Part shown: piece after piece, positions 8,828-18,879 of the stretch
How the letters are laid out: each line of letters opens with the position of its first letter
How positions within the stretch are numbered: the stretch's first letter is position 1
Notes under the pieces: generated by a model
Database searches by the model: none
What the model was told of the DNA's origin: nothing
Seen by the model: only the letters and a program-made list of their open reading frames with translations
NCBI RefSeq assembly: GCF_041435015.1
Contig: NZ_CP107989.1
Coordinates: 10,106,001-10,170,000, forward strand
DNA length: 64,000 bases
From: Streptomyces canus
GTDB taxonomy: Bacteria; Actinomycetota; Actinomycetes; Streptomycetales; Streptomycetaceae
Direction: 5' to 3'
Made by a program: the position numbers and the translations under genes

Positions 8828-10465
8828 ATGCCCGGCTGGATACCCAGGTGGAACAGACTGCCCAGGTGGGGAAAGATCCTCTACGCGCTGGCGGGCGTGG
8901 CGGTGCTCGTGGCCGCCGGCGTATTCGGCGTTCCCGCCCTCCAGAAGCCGGACACCTGCCACCACGGTGTCGAGAAGATCGGCGGCGAGTGCATCGGCGT
9001 CGACGGCGCGGGCTACGACTTCGGCACACCGGAGATCAGCGCCGTGGCCAAAGCCATCTCGGAGGAGAACAAGAGGATCGCGAACCAGCCCCATGTCACC
9101 GTGGCGATGATGCTTCCGCTCCATTCGGACACGGCGGGGCTGAGGCGGCAGATGCGCAGCGATCTCCAGGGCGCGTATCTGGGACAGCGACAGGCCAACT
9201 CGGGCATGGGCCAAGTACCCAGGATCCGGCTGATGCTGGCCAATCCCGGGCTGAACTACGGCCATCAGGACAAGATCGTGAGCGCACTGCTCGACATGGC
9301 CGAATCCGACAAGGACAAGCTGCGAGCGGTCACGGGCTTCAACCTCACCCTCGACGCCACCGAGAAGGCCGTGGAACGTCTGACGGAGAACGGTGTCCCG
9401 GTGCTCGCCTCCCGGATCAGCGGAGACGGGATCGCGAACGTCGAGGGAAAGAAGCAACGATTCCCCGGCCTGGCCCGGATCATCCCCACCAACGGCAACG
9501 CGGCCGAGGCCCTGGCCAACTTCAACGGCGAGCGGGGCCGGGAGGACGCCAGGACGGTGCTGGTCTACGACGACCGCCCGGACGCCTACGTCCAGTCGCT
9601 GGCGAGCGCCTTCCATGGGATCAAGGAAACGGGTCCAGCCGGTCCCGACGATATGCCCTTCACATCCCCAGGCATCGACGAGGCCGGCTCGACCGGCAGC
9701 CAGTTCGAGCAGATCGCCAACAACATCTGCGGTTCCACGGCCGACACGGTCTACTTCGCAGGGCGCACGCTGCACCTGCGGATCTTCGCGCTCACGCTCG
9801 CCAGGCAGACCTGCGCGAACCGGCACTTCACCCTGGTCAGCGGCTCCGACGCCGCCTCGCTGCGGCAGGCCATGTCTGAAAGGGACTGGGCGCAGTTGCG
9901 CGGCGAGGACGGCGCGGCGAAGGTGACGGTCCAGTACGCCGCCCCTGCGCACCCGGCCGCCTGGGACACCGAACTGGCCGCCTGGACCAAGCAGTGGAAG
10001 GAGACCCACCACCGCGAGCCCACCGCGAACGAACTCCCGCAGTACCTCACGGAGCCCAAAGCGGCCCTGGACGGGCTCAGCGACCTGATCAAGAGCACGA
10101 GCAAGGCGGGCACGGACCTCGGCTCCACCCCGAACCTGGAGGACTCCCGCACCATGCTCGTCTACGACGGCCTCGTGACCATCGGCACCGCTCTGCACGC
10201 GGTACAGGGCAACGACGCCGAGCAGGCGCCCAGCCTCGCGGACGTCCGCCAGGAGTGGTCGAAACTCCAGTCGGTGCACCGGGTGCGGGGCACGAGTGGC
10301 CTGATCTGCCTGACCAGCGGCGGGAATCCGTACGACAAGCCGGTCGCGGTGGTCGAACTGAACCCGGGCCAGGGCGTGCGCGGCACACTGAAGTTCGTCG
10401 GTCTGGGCTGGCCCACCGGCAAGGAACAGCCGAAGAACTGCGTCATCCCGAGCGGCACTTCCTGA
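8828..10465 (+). CDS. Membrane-anchored type-1 periplasmic-binding-like protein
   Basis: A 545-residue protein with one membrane helix near residues 17-37 (ILYALAGVAVLVAAGVFGV) and a large extracellular part. This part has the layout of branched-chain amino-acid type binding proteins: HVTVAMMLPL opens the first lobe, followed by GQRQANSG and VLASRISGDG, and YFAGRTLHLRIFAL in the second lobe. It is not a lipoprotein (no lipobox) and no ABC permease is nearby, so transport is unlikely. The start at 8828 follows GGAGGAGGT, which itself contains the stop of the NTPase gene. I infer that it senses a small ligand outside the cell for the NTPase partner. Confidence 0.7.
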   Translation: MPGWIPRWNRLPRWGKILYALAGVAVLVAAGVFGVPALQKPDTCHHGVEKIGGECIGVDGAGYDFGTPEISAVAKAISEENKRIANQPHVTVAMMLPLHSDTAGLRRQMRSDLQGAYLGQRQANSGMGQVPRIRLMLANPGLNYGHQDKIVSALLDMAESDKDKLRAVTGFNLTLDATEKAVERLTENGVPVLASRISGDGIANVEGKKQRFPGLARIIPTNGNAAEALANFNGERGREDARTVLVYDDRPDAYVQSLASAFHGIKETGPAGPDDMPFTSPGIDEAGSTGSQFEQIANNICGSTADTVYFAGRTLHLRIFALTLARQTCANRHFTLVSGSDAASLRQAMSERDWAQLRGEDGAAKVTVQYAAPAHPAAWDTELAAWTKQWKETHHREPTANELPQYLTEPKAALDGLSDLIKSTSKAGTDLGSTPNLEDSRTMLVYDGLVTIGTALHAVQGNDAEQAPSLADVRQEWSKLQSVHRVRGTSGLICLTSGGNPYDKPVAVVELNPGQGVRGTLKFVGLGWPTGKEQPKNCVIPSGTS

Positions 10466-10986
10466 GGGACGTCCTCAAGGAGATCAACGACCGGCACTTC
10501 GGGGCCACGCCACCCAGCCGCGGCAAGGACGTCGCCACCGGGGTGCTCGTCACCCGGGCGGAAGCCACAGACGGCGCGATCATCCCCTTGCGGATCACCG
10601 TCCGCAACGTCTGCCCGACCTGCGGTGGGAGTTACTCGCTCCGCTCATACCGCAGGCTGCGACTGGCCGGCCGCGGGCGTCGGACCGGCAGGTCATTGGC
10701 GTGCCGGGTGCGCCGTCCCGCGCCGCCGTGTCGGGCCCCGTGTCCTACCCCTGTTCCTCCCCGCAGCTCGTCCCCCGCGGGCCTCGGCCCGATCGTCCCG
10801 GCTCGCCCGTCCACGCTCCCAAGGGGACAACGGTGTCGCGGCGACCGCCTGTCCGGCGGGGGAGCCGGGGGCGGGCGTCCGAGGCATCATCAGGAGGCGA
10901 TCAGCGATTCTTGTGTGGTTGCGGGGACGCCTGGTAGGAATGTGACGCGCCGTCACCGTCACATGTTCGATTCTGCGGGGGTTCAT
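10466..10986. other. Intergenic region without a recognised gene
   Basis: The plus frame stays open through this stretch (for example LRDVLKEINDRHFGATPPS and ITVRNVCPTCGG at 10463-10625), which looks like a piece of a former coding sequence, but I do not recognise it. The end of the region carries the ribosome site of the next permease gene. Confidence 0.3.
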
Positions 10987-13900
10987 GTGGTCGCCACGGC
11001 CTTACCGTCTTCGCCGCGGCGACGCCCGGGAGCTCCGCGCCCGGCTCGGCGGCGGCTTCCCGCCGTTGTCAGGCGGGCCACGCGGCACGGGCTGGTGCTG
11101 GGCGCTGTCGCGGTGACCGTGCTGCTGTGTGCGACGGCGCTGGCCGCGCTCGCGGCGCTGGCCGGGAGTTCGGTGCAGGCCGGGGCCGTACGGCGGCTGG
11201 CCGCCGACCTCGACGCGCAGGTGGACGTCAGCGCGTCCTTCCGGGCCGGGGGAATGGCCGCCGCCGATCGAGATGTGCGGGCCGCAGCCGAGCGGGTGTT
11301 CGCGGGGGTGCCACAGCGGACCTATGTGGGTCTGCTGGGCGTGTCGCCGGTCTCGGTGACAGGGATTGACGGGGTGGCCGGCCCGCCGCGCGGGCCTGGG
11401 AGCAGTGGGCTGCACCCGGTCGCGGTGCAGGACGGGGGCAGGTTCGGACAGTTGGTCGCCGGGCGGTGGCCCGCCGGCACGGCCGACGCCCCGGCCGACG
11501 CGTTCACCTCGCTCCCCGATGTCCGGGTGGCCACCGGATCCACCGCCCCGGTCGACGCGGCGGTGCCCGAGGTGTTGGCCAAGCGCCTGGACATCAAACC
11601 CGGTACCGGTCTTCAGGTGCAGGACGCCTTCGGGCGCGCCATGACCTTGCGGATCACCGGTGTCTTCCGGGCGAGTGGTGCCGTCGGGTTCTGGCCCGCC
11701 ATGGCCGGTGACCTGGCCCGGGGCCAAACCGCCGACCAGCGTTTGCTGGTGGTGTCGGCGTCGGCCCTCAACGGCAGTGCCGTTCTGAACGGACAGCTGA
11801 CGGCCCACTGGAGTGTGCAGCCGGACTTCTCCCCTATCGACGCGGACAGCCTCCCCGGGCTGCACGACCGGCTGCGTGCCTTCTCCGGCAGCCAGAGCCG
11901 CGTGTCGGTGTTCCGCGGGCGGCAGCCGTCACTGGACGACCTGAGGGTGGCCTCCGGCCTGCCGGACGCGATCGACGACCTGACGGTTCCGGTGGTGGCG
12001 GCCCGGTCCTCGCTGTACCTGCCGAGCGTGATGCTGGCGGCCCTCGCCCTGGCCACCCTGGTGCTGGCCGCCCGTCAGTTGACGGTGCGTCGGCGCGATG
12101 AGCTGGCCCTCCAGCGGGCCAGAGGCGCCGGCACCCTGCGGTTGCTGCGCGGGGCGGCGGCCGAGTGGGCGCTCACCGGCGTCCCGGCCGCCGTCGCCGC
12201 GCCCTTCCTGGCCGGACTGCTGCACCCCGGCAGCCGCGGTACCGGCGCGTGGGCGGCGGTGGGTCTGACCCTGCTGGTGCACGCCGCGGCGGTGCTGCTG
12301 CCCGTACTGCCGTCGCCGCGGACACTGCCGGCCCGCGGCGCACGGGCCGCCGCCGCGCAGCGGCTCGGCGCCGACCTGGCGCTGGCGGCGGTGGCCGTCC
12401 TGGGGTATCTGGAGTTACGGCGGCACCACTCACTGCTCGCCGGCCTGGGCAGTGGCAGCGCGTCAGCGGACCCGGTGCTGGTCCTGGTGCCGGCCCTGGT
12501 GGCGGGCACCGGAGCGCTCCTGCTGCTTCGACTGCTGCCGCTGACCTCTCTCCTGCTGGACGCGTTCGGCCGTCGCAGCCGGGGACTGGTCCTCGCGCTG
12601 GCCGGGTGGCAGTTGAGCCGACGAGCCGCCCGCAACGCGGGACCGGTGTCGCTGATGTGTCTGGCCGTGTCGGTGAGCGCCTTCGCCACCACCGCGCTTG
12701 CCTGCTTGGGCGGCCTGGCGTCCGCGGAGGCCGCGTTCACCGTCGGCGCCGACGTGCGGATCTCCCCGTCCGCAGCCGACAGTTACCCATCCTCCGCACT
12801 GGCCACCGCTTATCGCGCACTGCCCGCGGTGACCGCCGTGACACCGGTGACACGGTCGACGGTGAACCTGCCCGGCGGCGCCACCGAAGACCTGGTGGGC
12901 ACCATCGGCGGGCCCGCCCCGCGCACCCCGTCACCGGACGTCTTCGGGATACGGCTCCCCGGGCGTCCGACCGCGCTGCTGCTGGACGAGCGGCTGAGCA
13001 GTGACGGCAGCCGGGCGGGGCCCAGCCTGGTCCTGACCGTGCAGGACGCGACCGGCCTCGTCAGCACCGTGACGACACCTCTGCCCGCCGCCGACGGAGC
13101 CAGGCACACCATCGTGGTCCCCCTTCATGTGGCGCTGAGTGGCGGCCATCCGCGGGAGTATCCGCTGACGGTGACCGCCGTCAGCGTCCTGCCGCAGCCG
13201 AACGTACGTCCCGCACGACTGGACCTGGAACTGATCCGGGTGGGCGCGCGCGGCACCGCCGACGCCTGGGGCCCCCGACTGCCCGGTGGGCAGGTCTGGG
13301 GCAATGGCACGGACCACGCCTCCGACTCCACCGCGGGGGCGTGCGAAGGAAAGTCGACCGGCGGCTACGAACTCGGCACTCCCGGGGTGTGCTCCATCAG
13401 CTCCGGCGGCTCCGAGGTGCTCCGGACCACCATCAGCACCGGCATCCGGGCCTCTCAGGCCGTCGATGACGCCTTTGGTGGCGACCTGCCCGACAGCGAC
13501 TACGCCACCCGGCCCGGCAGCCAGGTGCGACTCGTGGCGGGCCCGGCCGGCCGGCCGGGCCCGCTGCCGGTGCGCGCCGACGCCCCGACGTTGCGCGATG
13601 CGCGCCTGGGCGTGGGCAGCACCACCACGCTCGATCTGGGCGGCGCCCGGATCATCGCCAAGGTGGTGGGCCGGGTCGACTCGCTGCCCGGACTGGGCCG
13701 CGGACAGGGGCATCTGATCGCCGACCAGCGCCAACTCGCCACCGCGATGACGCGGGCCGGTGCAGACCAGGAGGATCCCGCGTTCTGGTGGCTCAGCAGC
13801 ACCGACAGCGCGCGCACGGCCTCCGCCGCCGAGGCGCAGCCCGCGCTGGGCCGCGTCACCACCACGGCGGGTACCGCCGCTTCCCTGCAGGCCGACCCGT

Positions 13901-14337
13901 TCCGCAGCGGGCTGCGCCGGGTGCTGGAACTGGTCCGGTATCTGGCCCCCGGTTTCGCGGTCATCGCCTTCACCGTGCACGCGGTGGTCTCCACCCGGCA
14001 GCGCCGCAAGGAGTTCGCCCTGCTGCGGGCCATCGGCGTCCGTGCCGGAAGCCTGTCCGCGCTGCTGGGCGCCGAGCAACTGGGTCTGGCGCTGTTCGCG
14101 ATGGTCCCGGGAGCGCTGATGGGCATGGCCCTGGCGTCGGCGGTGCTGCCACTGGTCACCGTGGACGACAGCGGACAAACCCCCTATCCACCGCTGCCGC
14201 TGGTCATCCCCTGGGGCACGGTGGCGCTCACCGCGGTGGCGACCGCTGCTGCCATCAGCGCGGTCGTGCTGGCGCTGGCCCGGCTGCTGTCCCGAGTGGA
14301 CCTGGCGCGTGTGCTGCGAGCAGGGGAGGACCGTTGA
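10987..14337 (+). CDS. FtsX/MacB-type ABC transporter permease
   Basis: About 1116 residues. The first membrane helix is LVLGAVAVTVLLCATALAAL near the N-terminus. A large extracellular domain follows, then a cluster of helices in the middle, a second extracellular domain and a last FtsX-like core (YLAPGFAVIAFTVHAVVSTR, RRKEFALLRAIGVR). This is the double-FtsX layout of large actinobacterial MacB/LolE-type permeases. The GTG at 10987 is taken as start because GCGGGGG lies five bases upstream; ATG 10963 is an alternative. The reading frame is open further upstream, but that part does not look like this protein. The stop overlaps the next gene by four bases. Cargo is unknown. Confidence 0.8.
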   Translation: MVATALPSSPRRRPGAPRPARRRLPAVVRRATRHGLVLGAVAVTVLLCATALAALAALAGSSVQAGAVRRLAADLDAQVDVSASFRAGGMAAADRDVRAAAERVFAGVPQRTYVGLLGVSPVSVTGIDGVAGPPRGPGSSGLHPVAVQDGGRFGQLVAGRWPAGTADAPADAFTSLPDVRVATGSTAPVDAAVPEVLAKRLDIKPGTGLQVQDAFGRAMTLRITGVFRASGAVGFWPAMAGDLARGQTADQRLLVVSASALNGSAVLNGQLTAHWSVQPDFSPIDADSLPGLHDRLRAFSGSQSRVSVFRGRQPSLDDLRVASGLPDAIDDLTVPVVAARSSLYLPSVMLAALALATLVLAARQLTVRRRDELALQRARGAGTLRLLRGAAAEWALTGVPAAVAAPFLAGLLHPGSRGTGAWAAVGLTLLVHAAAVLLPVLPSPRTLPARGARAAAAQRLGADLALAAVAVLGYLELRRHHSLLAGLGSGSASADPVLVLVPALVAGTGALLLLRLLPLTSLLLDAFGRRSRGLVLALAGWQLSRRAARNAGPVSLMCLAVSVSAFATTALACLGGLASAEAAFTVGADVRISPSAADSYPSSALATAYRALPAVTAVTPVTRSTVNLPGGATEDLVGTIGGPAPRTPSPDVFGIRLPGRPTALLLDERLSSDGSRAGPSLVLTVQDATGLVSTVTTPLPAADGARHTIVVPLHVALSGGHPREYPLTVTAVSVLPQPNVRPARLDLELIRVGARGTADAWGPRLPGGQVWGNGTDHASDSTAGACEGKSTGGYELGTPGVCSISSGGSEVLRTTISTGIRASQAVDDAFGGDLPDSDYATRPGSQVRLVAGPAGRPGPLPVRADAPTLRDARLGVGSTTTLDLGGARIIAKVVGRVDSLPGLGRGQGHLIADQRQLATAMTRAGADQEDPAFWWLSSTDSARTASAAEAQPALGRVTTTAGTAASLQADPFRSGLRRVLELVRYLAPGFAVIAFTVHAVVSTRQRRKEFALLRAIGVRAGSLSALLGAEQLGLALFAMVPGALMGMALASAVLPLVTVDDSGQTPYPPLPLVIPWGTVALTAVATAAAISAVVLALARLLSRVDLARVLRAGEDR

Positions 14338-17207
14338 GACTGACGGCCGGACAGGACCGGAAAGGGCGGACGGTGACGCGAACCGTCGGCGCGGGCGCAG
14401 CGGTGACGCGGCGCCTGATACGCAAGGAGACCCGCGGCGATCTGCCGCTGCTGGCCTGCCTGGCGGTGGTCGTCCTGGGGCTGACAGCGCTCTGCGCGTG
14501 GGTCCCCGCCTTCGCGGGCGGTCAGGAGGACCAGGCACTGCGCCGGCGTGTCGACGCCTCGCAGGCCCAAGCGCCCCTGATCAGCCTGAGCACCACTCCT
14601 GAGGTCTTCGACACCGTGCCGCCCGCCATGGACGCGGCCGGCCTGCTCGACGCCGGCCGCACCCTCACCGAGCAGCTCAGCGGCCCCGCCGCGCGGCAGG
14701 TGACCGTCACCGGTGGCAGCTACGACTACGACAAGGCGTCCCTGATCTCACCGCGGTCGCCGGGGCCGGCGAACACCAGCACCCAACTGCAGGTCAGCTA
14801 TCTGCCGTCCGCGCGTGCCCATCTGCACTACGTCAACGGCCATGCGCCGGCCGACCACACACCGCCGGGCACCGCGCCCCAGATCGGACTGTCGCAGGCC
14901 ACCGCACAGGCGCTCGGCGTCCGGGCCGGCAGCCGGCTGACCCTCGAGTTCGCGAAGACGCTCGGGGTACAGAACGCACCGCCCCGCGCGGGGCTGCTGG
15001 TGAGCGGCGTCTACCGCACCACGGCCGCGACCGACGGCTTCTGGTCGGGCCGCGAGACGCTCGACCAGCCCTCCCGCTACCCGGCCGAGCACTCCGCCGG
15101 CACCGTGCTCGCCGTCCGCGGCCTCGTCGGCCTCGACGCGGCCGACCTGCTGGCCGGCGCCGGGGTGGGTGGCCCCCGGGTGACCTGGCAGTTGCGCGCC
15201 AACCTGTCCGGAGCGGCGCTCGACCAGGCCCGCGCATTGACCGGTCCGCTGTCCCACTACAGCGCGGACCTCAGCGACTCCCTGTGCCAGGGAGTCGACA
15301 CGACCACCGGCGACCTCAGCTGCCATGTCGGCGGCCAGGCCACCGGGGACCTTCTGGTGATCGACTCCCTGACGCCCCTGCTCGCCGACTTCACCGCTCA
15401 GGACCAACAGGCCAGGGAACTGGCGACGTTCGCCGTCGACGCGCTGGCCGCGGTCGCAGTGGCCACCGTCACTGTCGCGGTACGGCTGCTGCTGGGCCGG
15501 AGAGAGGCGCACCTGCGGTTGCAGCGCGCGCGGGGCGCGTCCACCGTGCGGCTGGTGCTGCTGCGCTGCGCTGTGGCCTGCCCAGTGGTGCTGATCGCCG
15601 CACTGCTCGGCTGGGCGGCCGGAGGGGCCCTCGCTCCCACCGGCACGTCCGGATCACCGCAACCGATGCTCGCCGCCCTCGCCGCAGCGGTGGTGGCGCT
15701 GACGGTGCCGCTGCTGACCTGGCTCGCGGTCCGTGAGCCGCGCAGACCCGGCCGACTGCGGCGCTCACGCCGGAACATCGCCATCGGCCGGCGCGTGGTC
15801 CTGGAGCTGACGGTGCTGGTCACGACGGCGGCGGGCGTGGTCGCGCTGCGCTCGCAGGGACCGGACGGGATTCTGGGCGCGGTGCCGGTGCTGGTCGCGC
15901 TGACCGTCGTACTCATCCTGCTTCGGATCTACCCGCTCGTGCTGCGCCTGGTGCTGCGGGGGACCCGGCGCGGCCGGGGAGTGGTGGGCTTCGTCGGAGC
16001 GGCCCGGGCCGCCCACGACGCCCCGGCGACGGGGCTGGCCCTGTTCGTCCTGGTCCTGACCCTGGGGACGGCCGTGTTCGGCGGCCTCGTGCACCGTACG
16101 ATTGACGACGGCCTGGCCACGGGGGCGGCCTGGGCCACCGGCGCCGACGCGAGCGCGACCGTGGCCGGGACCGTAACCTCAGCACCGGACACAGGCACGA
16201 CCGGAACACGGACCGCCCTCCAGCATGTGTACACCCTCAGCATGGCAGGACAGGCCGACGGCGCGGAGATCTCCCCCGTCGCCGTGATCACCGTGAATCC
16301 CCGGCAACTGGCCGCCCTCGCCCCGAAGTCGCCGATGGCCGGAACTTTGCTGGCCCAGCTGACCACCCCGACGGGAGCCCGAGCCGACGCGAACACCCCG
16401 CTGCCGTCCCTCCTCTCGCCCGGCCTGCGGGAGAGCGAGCGCACCGGCGGATTCACCGCCACCGTTGTGCCCGACGGGCAGCGCCCAAGGGACCTGATCT
16501 TCAAGCCGGTCGGCACCCTCACCGCCGCGGAACTGCGCGACCCGCTCCTCGGGCCGGCCACGGCGCAGATCCCCGCCGGGACGCCGATGCTGATCACCAC
16601 CACCACAGCCGAACAGCTGATGCCCCATCAGTCCTCGGGAAGCACCGTCCTGCTCCTCAAGGGCGACACTCCCACCACCGCCGAACCCGCCGCACTGCGG
16701 TCGGCGGCGGCCAAGGCGCTCGGGCCACTGGCCCGGATCCGCGTCCGCTCCGAGACGCTGAGCGCCCTGCGCACGGACGGCCTGACGCGGGGACTCGGCA
16801 CGATCTACACCACCAGCTCGATCCTGGCCGCCCTGTCGGGCCTGCTCGCGCTCATCCTGGAACTGACCCTCACCTCCCACGAGCGCAGCCGCACCACCTC
16901 GTTCCTGCGCACCCTCGGACTCGGCGGCAGGGAAGCCGGAACACTGCACTGCCTGCAACTGCTGCCGCCGGCGGTCGCCTCAGCGGTGGGCGGCACGCTG
17001 CTCGGGCTGCTCGAACCGCGGCTCATGGCGCGGACACTGGACCTGCAGCAGTTCACCGGAGGCCCCGCCCAACCGGCACTGCACACCGACTACACACTGA
17101 CCGTCGCCCTCGTCGCCGGCGTGACCGCGCTGATCCTGGCCGCCGCGGTCACCGAGGCCGTCCTCGCCCGTCGGCGCGGGCTGGGAGCCGTACTGCGCCT
17201 CGCGTGA
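14334..17207 (+). CDS. Second FtsX/MacB-type ABC transporter permease
   Basis: About 957 residues, starting at a TTG that overlaps the stop of the previous gene (TTGA) with GGGGAGG four to five bases upstream. A GTG at 14373 is a weaker alternative. The N-terminal helix is LLACLAVVVLGLTALCAWV. A central group of helices contains the FtsX-like motif LGRREAHLRLQRARGAS, and a terminal group contains RTTSFLRTLGLGGREAG. Together with the upstream permease and the facing ATPase gene it should form one ABC export or envelope-remodelling complex. Substrate cannot be told from sequence. Confidence 0.8.
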   Translation: MRLTAGQDRKGRTVTRTVGAGAAVTRRLIRKETRGDLPLLACLAVVVLGLTALCAWVPAFAGGQEDQALRRRVDASQAQAPLISLSTTPEVFDTVPPAMDAAGLLDAGRTLTEQLSGPAARQVTVTGGSYDYDKASLISPRSPGPANTSTQLQVSYLPSARAHLHYVNGHAPADHTPPGTAPQIGLSQATAQALGVRAGSRLTLEFAKTLGVQNAPPRAGLLVSGVYRTTAATDGFWSGRETLDQPSRYPAEHSAGTVLAVRGLVGLDAADLLAGAGVGGPRVTWQLRANLSGAALDQARALTGPLSHYSADLSDSLCQGVDTTTGDLSCHVGGQATGDLLVIDSLTPLLADFTAQDQQARELATFAVDALAAVAVATVTVAVRLLLGRREAHLRLQRARGASTVRLVLLRCAVACPVVLIAALLGWAAGGALAPTGTSGSPQPMLAALAAAVVALTVPLLTWLAVREPRRPGRLRRSRRNIAIGRRVVLELTVLVTTAAGVVALRSQGPDGILGAVPVLVALTVVLILLRIYPLVLRLVLRGTRRGRGVVGFVGAARAAHDAPATGLALFVLVLTLGTAVFGGLVHRTIDDGLATGAAWATGADASATVAGTVTSAPDTGTTGTRTALQHVYTLSMAGQADGAEISPVAVITVNPRQLAALAPKSPMAGTLLAQLTTPTGARADANTPLPSLLSPGLRESERTGGFTATVVPDGQRPRDLIFKPVGTLTAAELRDPLLGPATAQIPAGTPMLITTTTAEQLMPHQSSGSTVLLLKGDTPTTAEPAALRSAAAKALGPLARIRVRSETLSALRTDGLTRGLGTIYTTSSILAALSGLLALILELTLTSHERSRTTSFLRTLGLGGREAGTLHCLQLLPPAVASAVGGTLLGLLEPRLMARTLDLQQFTGGPAQPALHTDYTLTVALVAGVTALILAAAVTEAVLARRRGLGAVLRLA

Positions 17208-17220
17208 AGCCTCGACGCGA

Positions 17221-18225
17221 TCAGTGTTCGGGACCACCGTCGGCCGCATCCTGGGCGGCGGACCGTGCCCGGCGCGCGGCCTCGTCGGGCCACACACCGA
17301 CGTGGTCGCTCTCCAGGACCAGCCGCACCCGCTTGCGCAGGTGCAGCCGCTCGGTGAACTCGCCCGGCAGCTGCAGCCGACCACTGCCGTCCAGTACCGC
17401 GTACTCCTCGGCGCTCAGCACCTCGACGCCGTCCTCGCCGGTGGCGACGCGGCGCACTACCTCCGTCGAGGTGCGGCCGTCGCGGATCCCTACGGTGCGC
17501 TGCACCTGCTCGGACACCAGCGCGTCGTGGGTGACCACGACCACGGTGACACCCAGGTCCTCGTTGGCCCGGCGCAGCGCCGCGAAGACCTCGTCGCTGG
17601 TGGCGGTGTCGAGTTGGCCGGTGGGTTCGTCGGCGAACAGCACCCGCGGGTCGTTGGCGTTGGCGACGGCGATGGCGACCCGCTGCTGCTCGCCACCGGA
17701 GAGCGTGTCGGGGGTGCGGTCCCGGCAGTGCCCGACGGACAGCAGATCGAGCAGTTCCTCCGCCCGGCCCCGGCGCCGGGACCGCTTGATCCCGGCGTAC
17801 GTCATCGGAAGCATCACGTTCTCCGCCGCCGAGAGGTAGGGCAGCAGATTGCGGGAGGTCTGCTGCCAGACGAAGCCCACCGTGCGGCGCCGGTAGCTGA
17901 GCCGCTCGCGGCGCTTCATCGACAGTAGGTCGTATCCAGCGACCTCGGCGGCACCGGCGCTGGGCACGTCCTGGCCGGAGAGTATGCCCAGCAGGGTGGA
18001 CTTGCCGGAACCGGAGGCCCCGATCACCGCGATCATCTCGCCCTGGGCCACGGCCAGGTCGAGACCCTGGAGAGCCTGTACTTCGACGCCCTCGGCCTGA
18101 TAGATCCGCACAAGATTCTCGCAGACCACCAGCCCGGCCTCGCGTTGCGGGACGGCGGTGGCTGCCGCACGCCGACGCAGCTCGTCCAAGTCCGGTGCTG
18201 CAGAGGGCTGTTCGTGAACCGGCAC
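17221..18225 (-). CDS. MacB/LolD-type ABC transporter ATP-binding protein
   Basis: A 334-residue ATPase. Motifs seen are Walker [10 protein letters not shown]-loop FVWQQTS, signature LSGGEQQR and Walker B VLFADEP followed by [14 protein letters not shown]-terminal extension of about 90 residues ([20 protein letters not shown]) is longer than usual. The GTG at 18225 is chosen as start because GGGGGA lies upstream and translation from further upstream gives an unlikely tail. The gene converges on the second permease gene with a 13-bp gap, so the transporter is encoded on both strands and needs two promoters. It is the expected energy partner of the two FtsX permeases. Confidence 0.85.
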   Translation of the reverse strand: MPVHEQPSAAPDLDELRRRAAATAVPQREAGLVVCENLVRIYQAEGVEVQALQGLDLAVAQGEMIAVIGASGSGKSTLLGILSGQDVPSAGAAEVAGYDLLSMKRRERLSYRRRTVGFVWQQTSRNLLPYLSAAENVMLPMTYAGIKRSRRRGRAEELLDLLSVGHCRDRTPDTLSGGEQQRVAIAVANANDPRVLFADEPTGQLDTATSDEVFAALRRANEDLGVTVVVVTHDALVSEQVQRTVGIRDGRTSTEVVRRVATGEDGVEVLSAEEYAVLDGSGRLQLPGEFTERLHLRKRVRLVLESDHVGVWPDEAARRARSAAQDAADGGPEH

Positions 18226-18524
18226 ACGGTCCCCCGAGGAGATGAGATCTGCGGACAACGCTGTCGGGCAGTCGCCAGGATAATGCGGAAGTCCGTACGA
18301 GGGCACGCTCGGCCGGGTCAGTGGAGGCACCGCGCTTTCGCCGAGCCGCTCGCACAACTGACCGCCCCGTACGTGCACTTCACCACACGATGACTCCTCT
18401 CCTCGGTGACCGCCACCGCCTTGGTCCGGTGAGGGCGGAGGTGCGCGAGTCCCTGGAGCTCTACGAACCGAGTACCTTTCGGGCCACCGTCCCCCCCGTT
18501 CTCCTATGGATCTAGGGTCCGTCT

Positions 18525-18795
18525 TCAAACGGATCTTGCCCAGAGCAGGAGTGCTGCGAGTGTGACCGCCGCTTCTCAGGAGGTGGCGGTCCTCGTATCG
18601 GGTGGCGATGCCGCGGAAGCCTTTGAGCCGGTTGAAGCAGCGTTCGACGCAGTTGCGTCGGCGGTAGACCTCTCGGTCAAAGCGTGGTGGCCGTCCACCG
18701 CGATCCGCTCAAGGAGCGGACGAGCCAGTCGATGTCCCCGGCCGCGTCCGCCTGGGCCTGGATCTGCTGCAGGGCCTGGGTGAACACGCCGTCGT
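18525..18795 (-). pseudogene. IS5-family transposase remnant with internal deletion and frameshift
   Basis: The upper part encodes ALQQIQAQADAAGDIDWLV, the segment before the first catalytic aspartate. The lower part encodes [20 protein letters not shown], then [11 protein letters not shown], and after a frameshift [15 protein letters not shown] and a stop. The DDE centre between them is missing. It lies just beyond the terminator of the GH78 gene. Confidence 0.75.
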
Positions 18796-18824
18796 AGTAG
18801 CGGCGCGAGTGGGTCTCGCCGCAT

Positions 18825-18867
18825 CCGTAACGAGGCACCCCGCAAGGTGCGGGGTGCCTCGTTACGG
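18825..18867 (-). terminator. Terminator of the GH78 gene
   Basis: A perfect 20-bp inverted repeat (CCGTAACGAGGCACCCCGCA and its complement) with a loop of only three bases, 13 bases past the stop of the rhamnosidase gene. It is the most stable hairpin I saw in the window. Confidence 0.85.
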
Positions 18868-18879
18868 GATGGGCATTGT

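Noticed and set aside
12931..14538. 535-codon minus-strand frame opposite the first permease
   Set aside because: Arg/Pro/Gly-rich composition without helices; antisense to a clear membrane protein.
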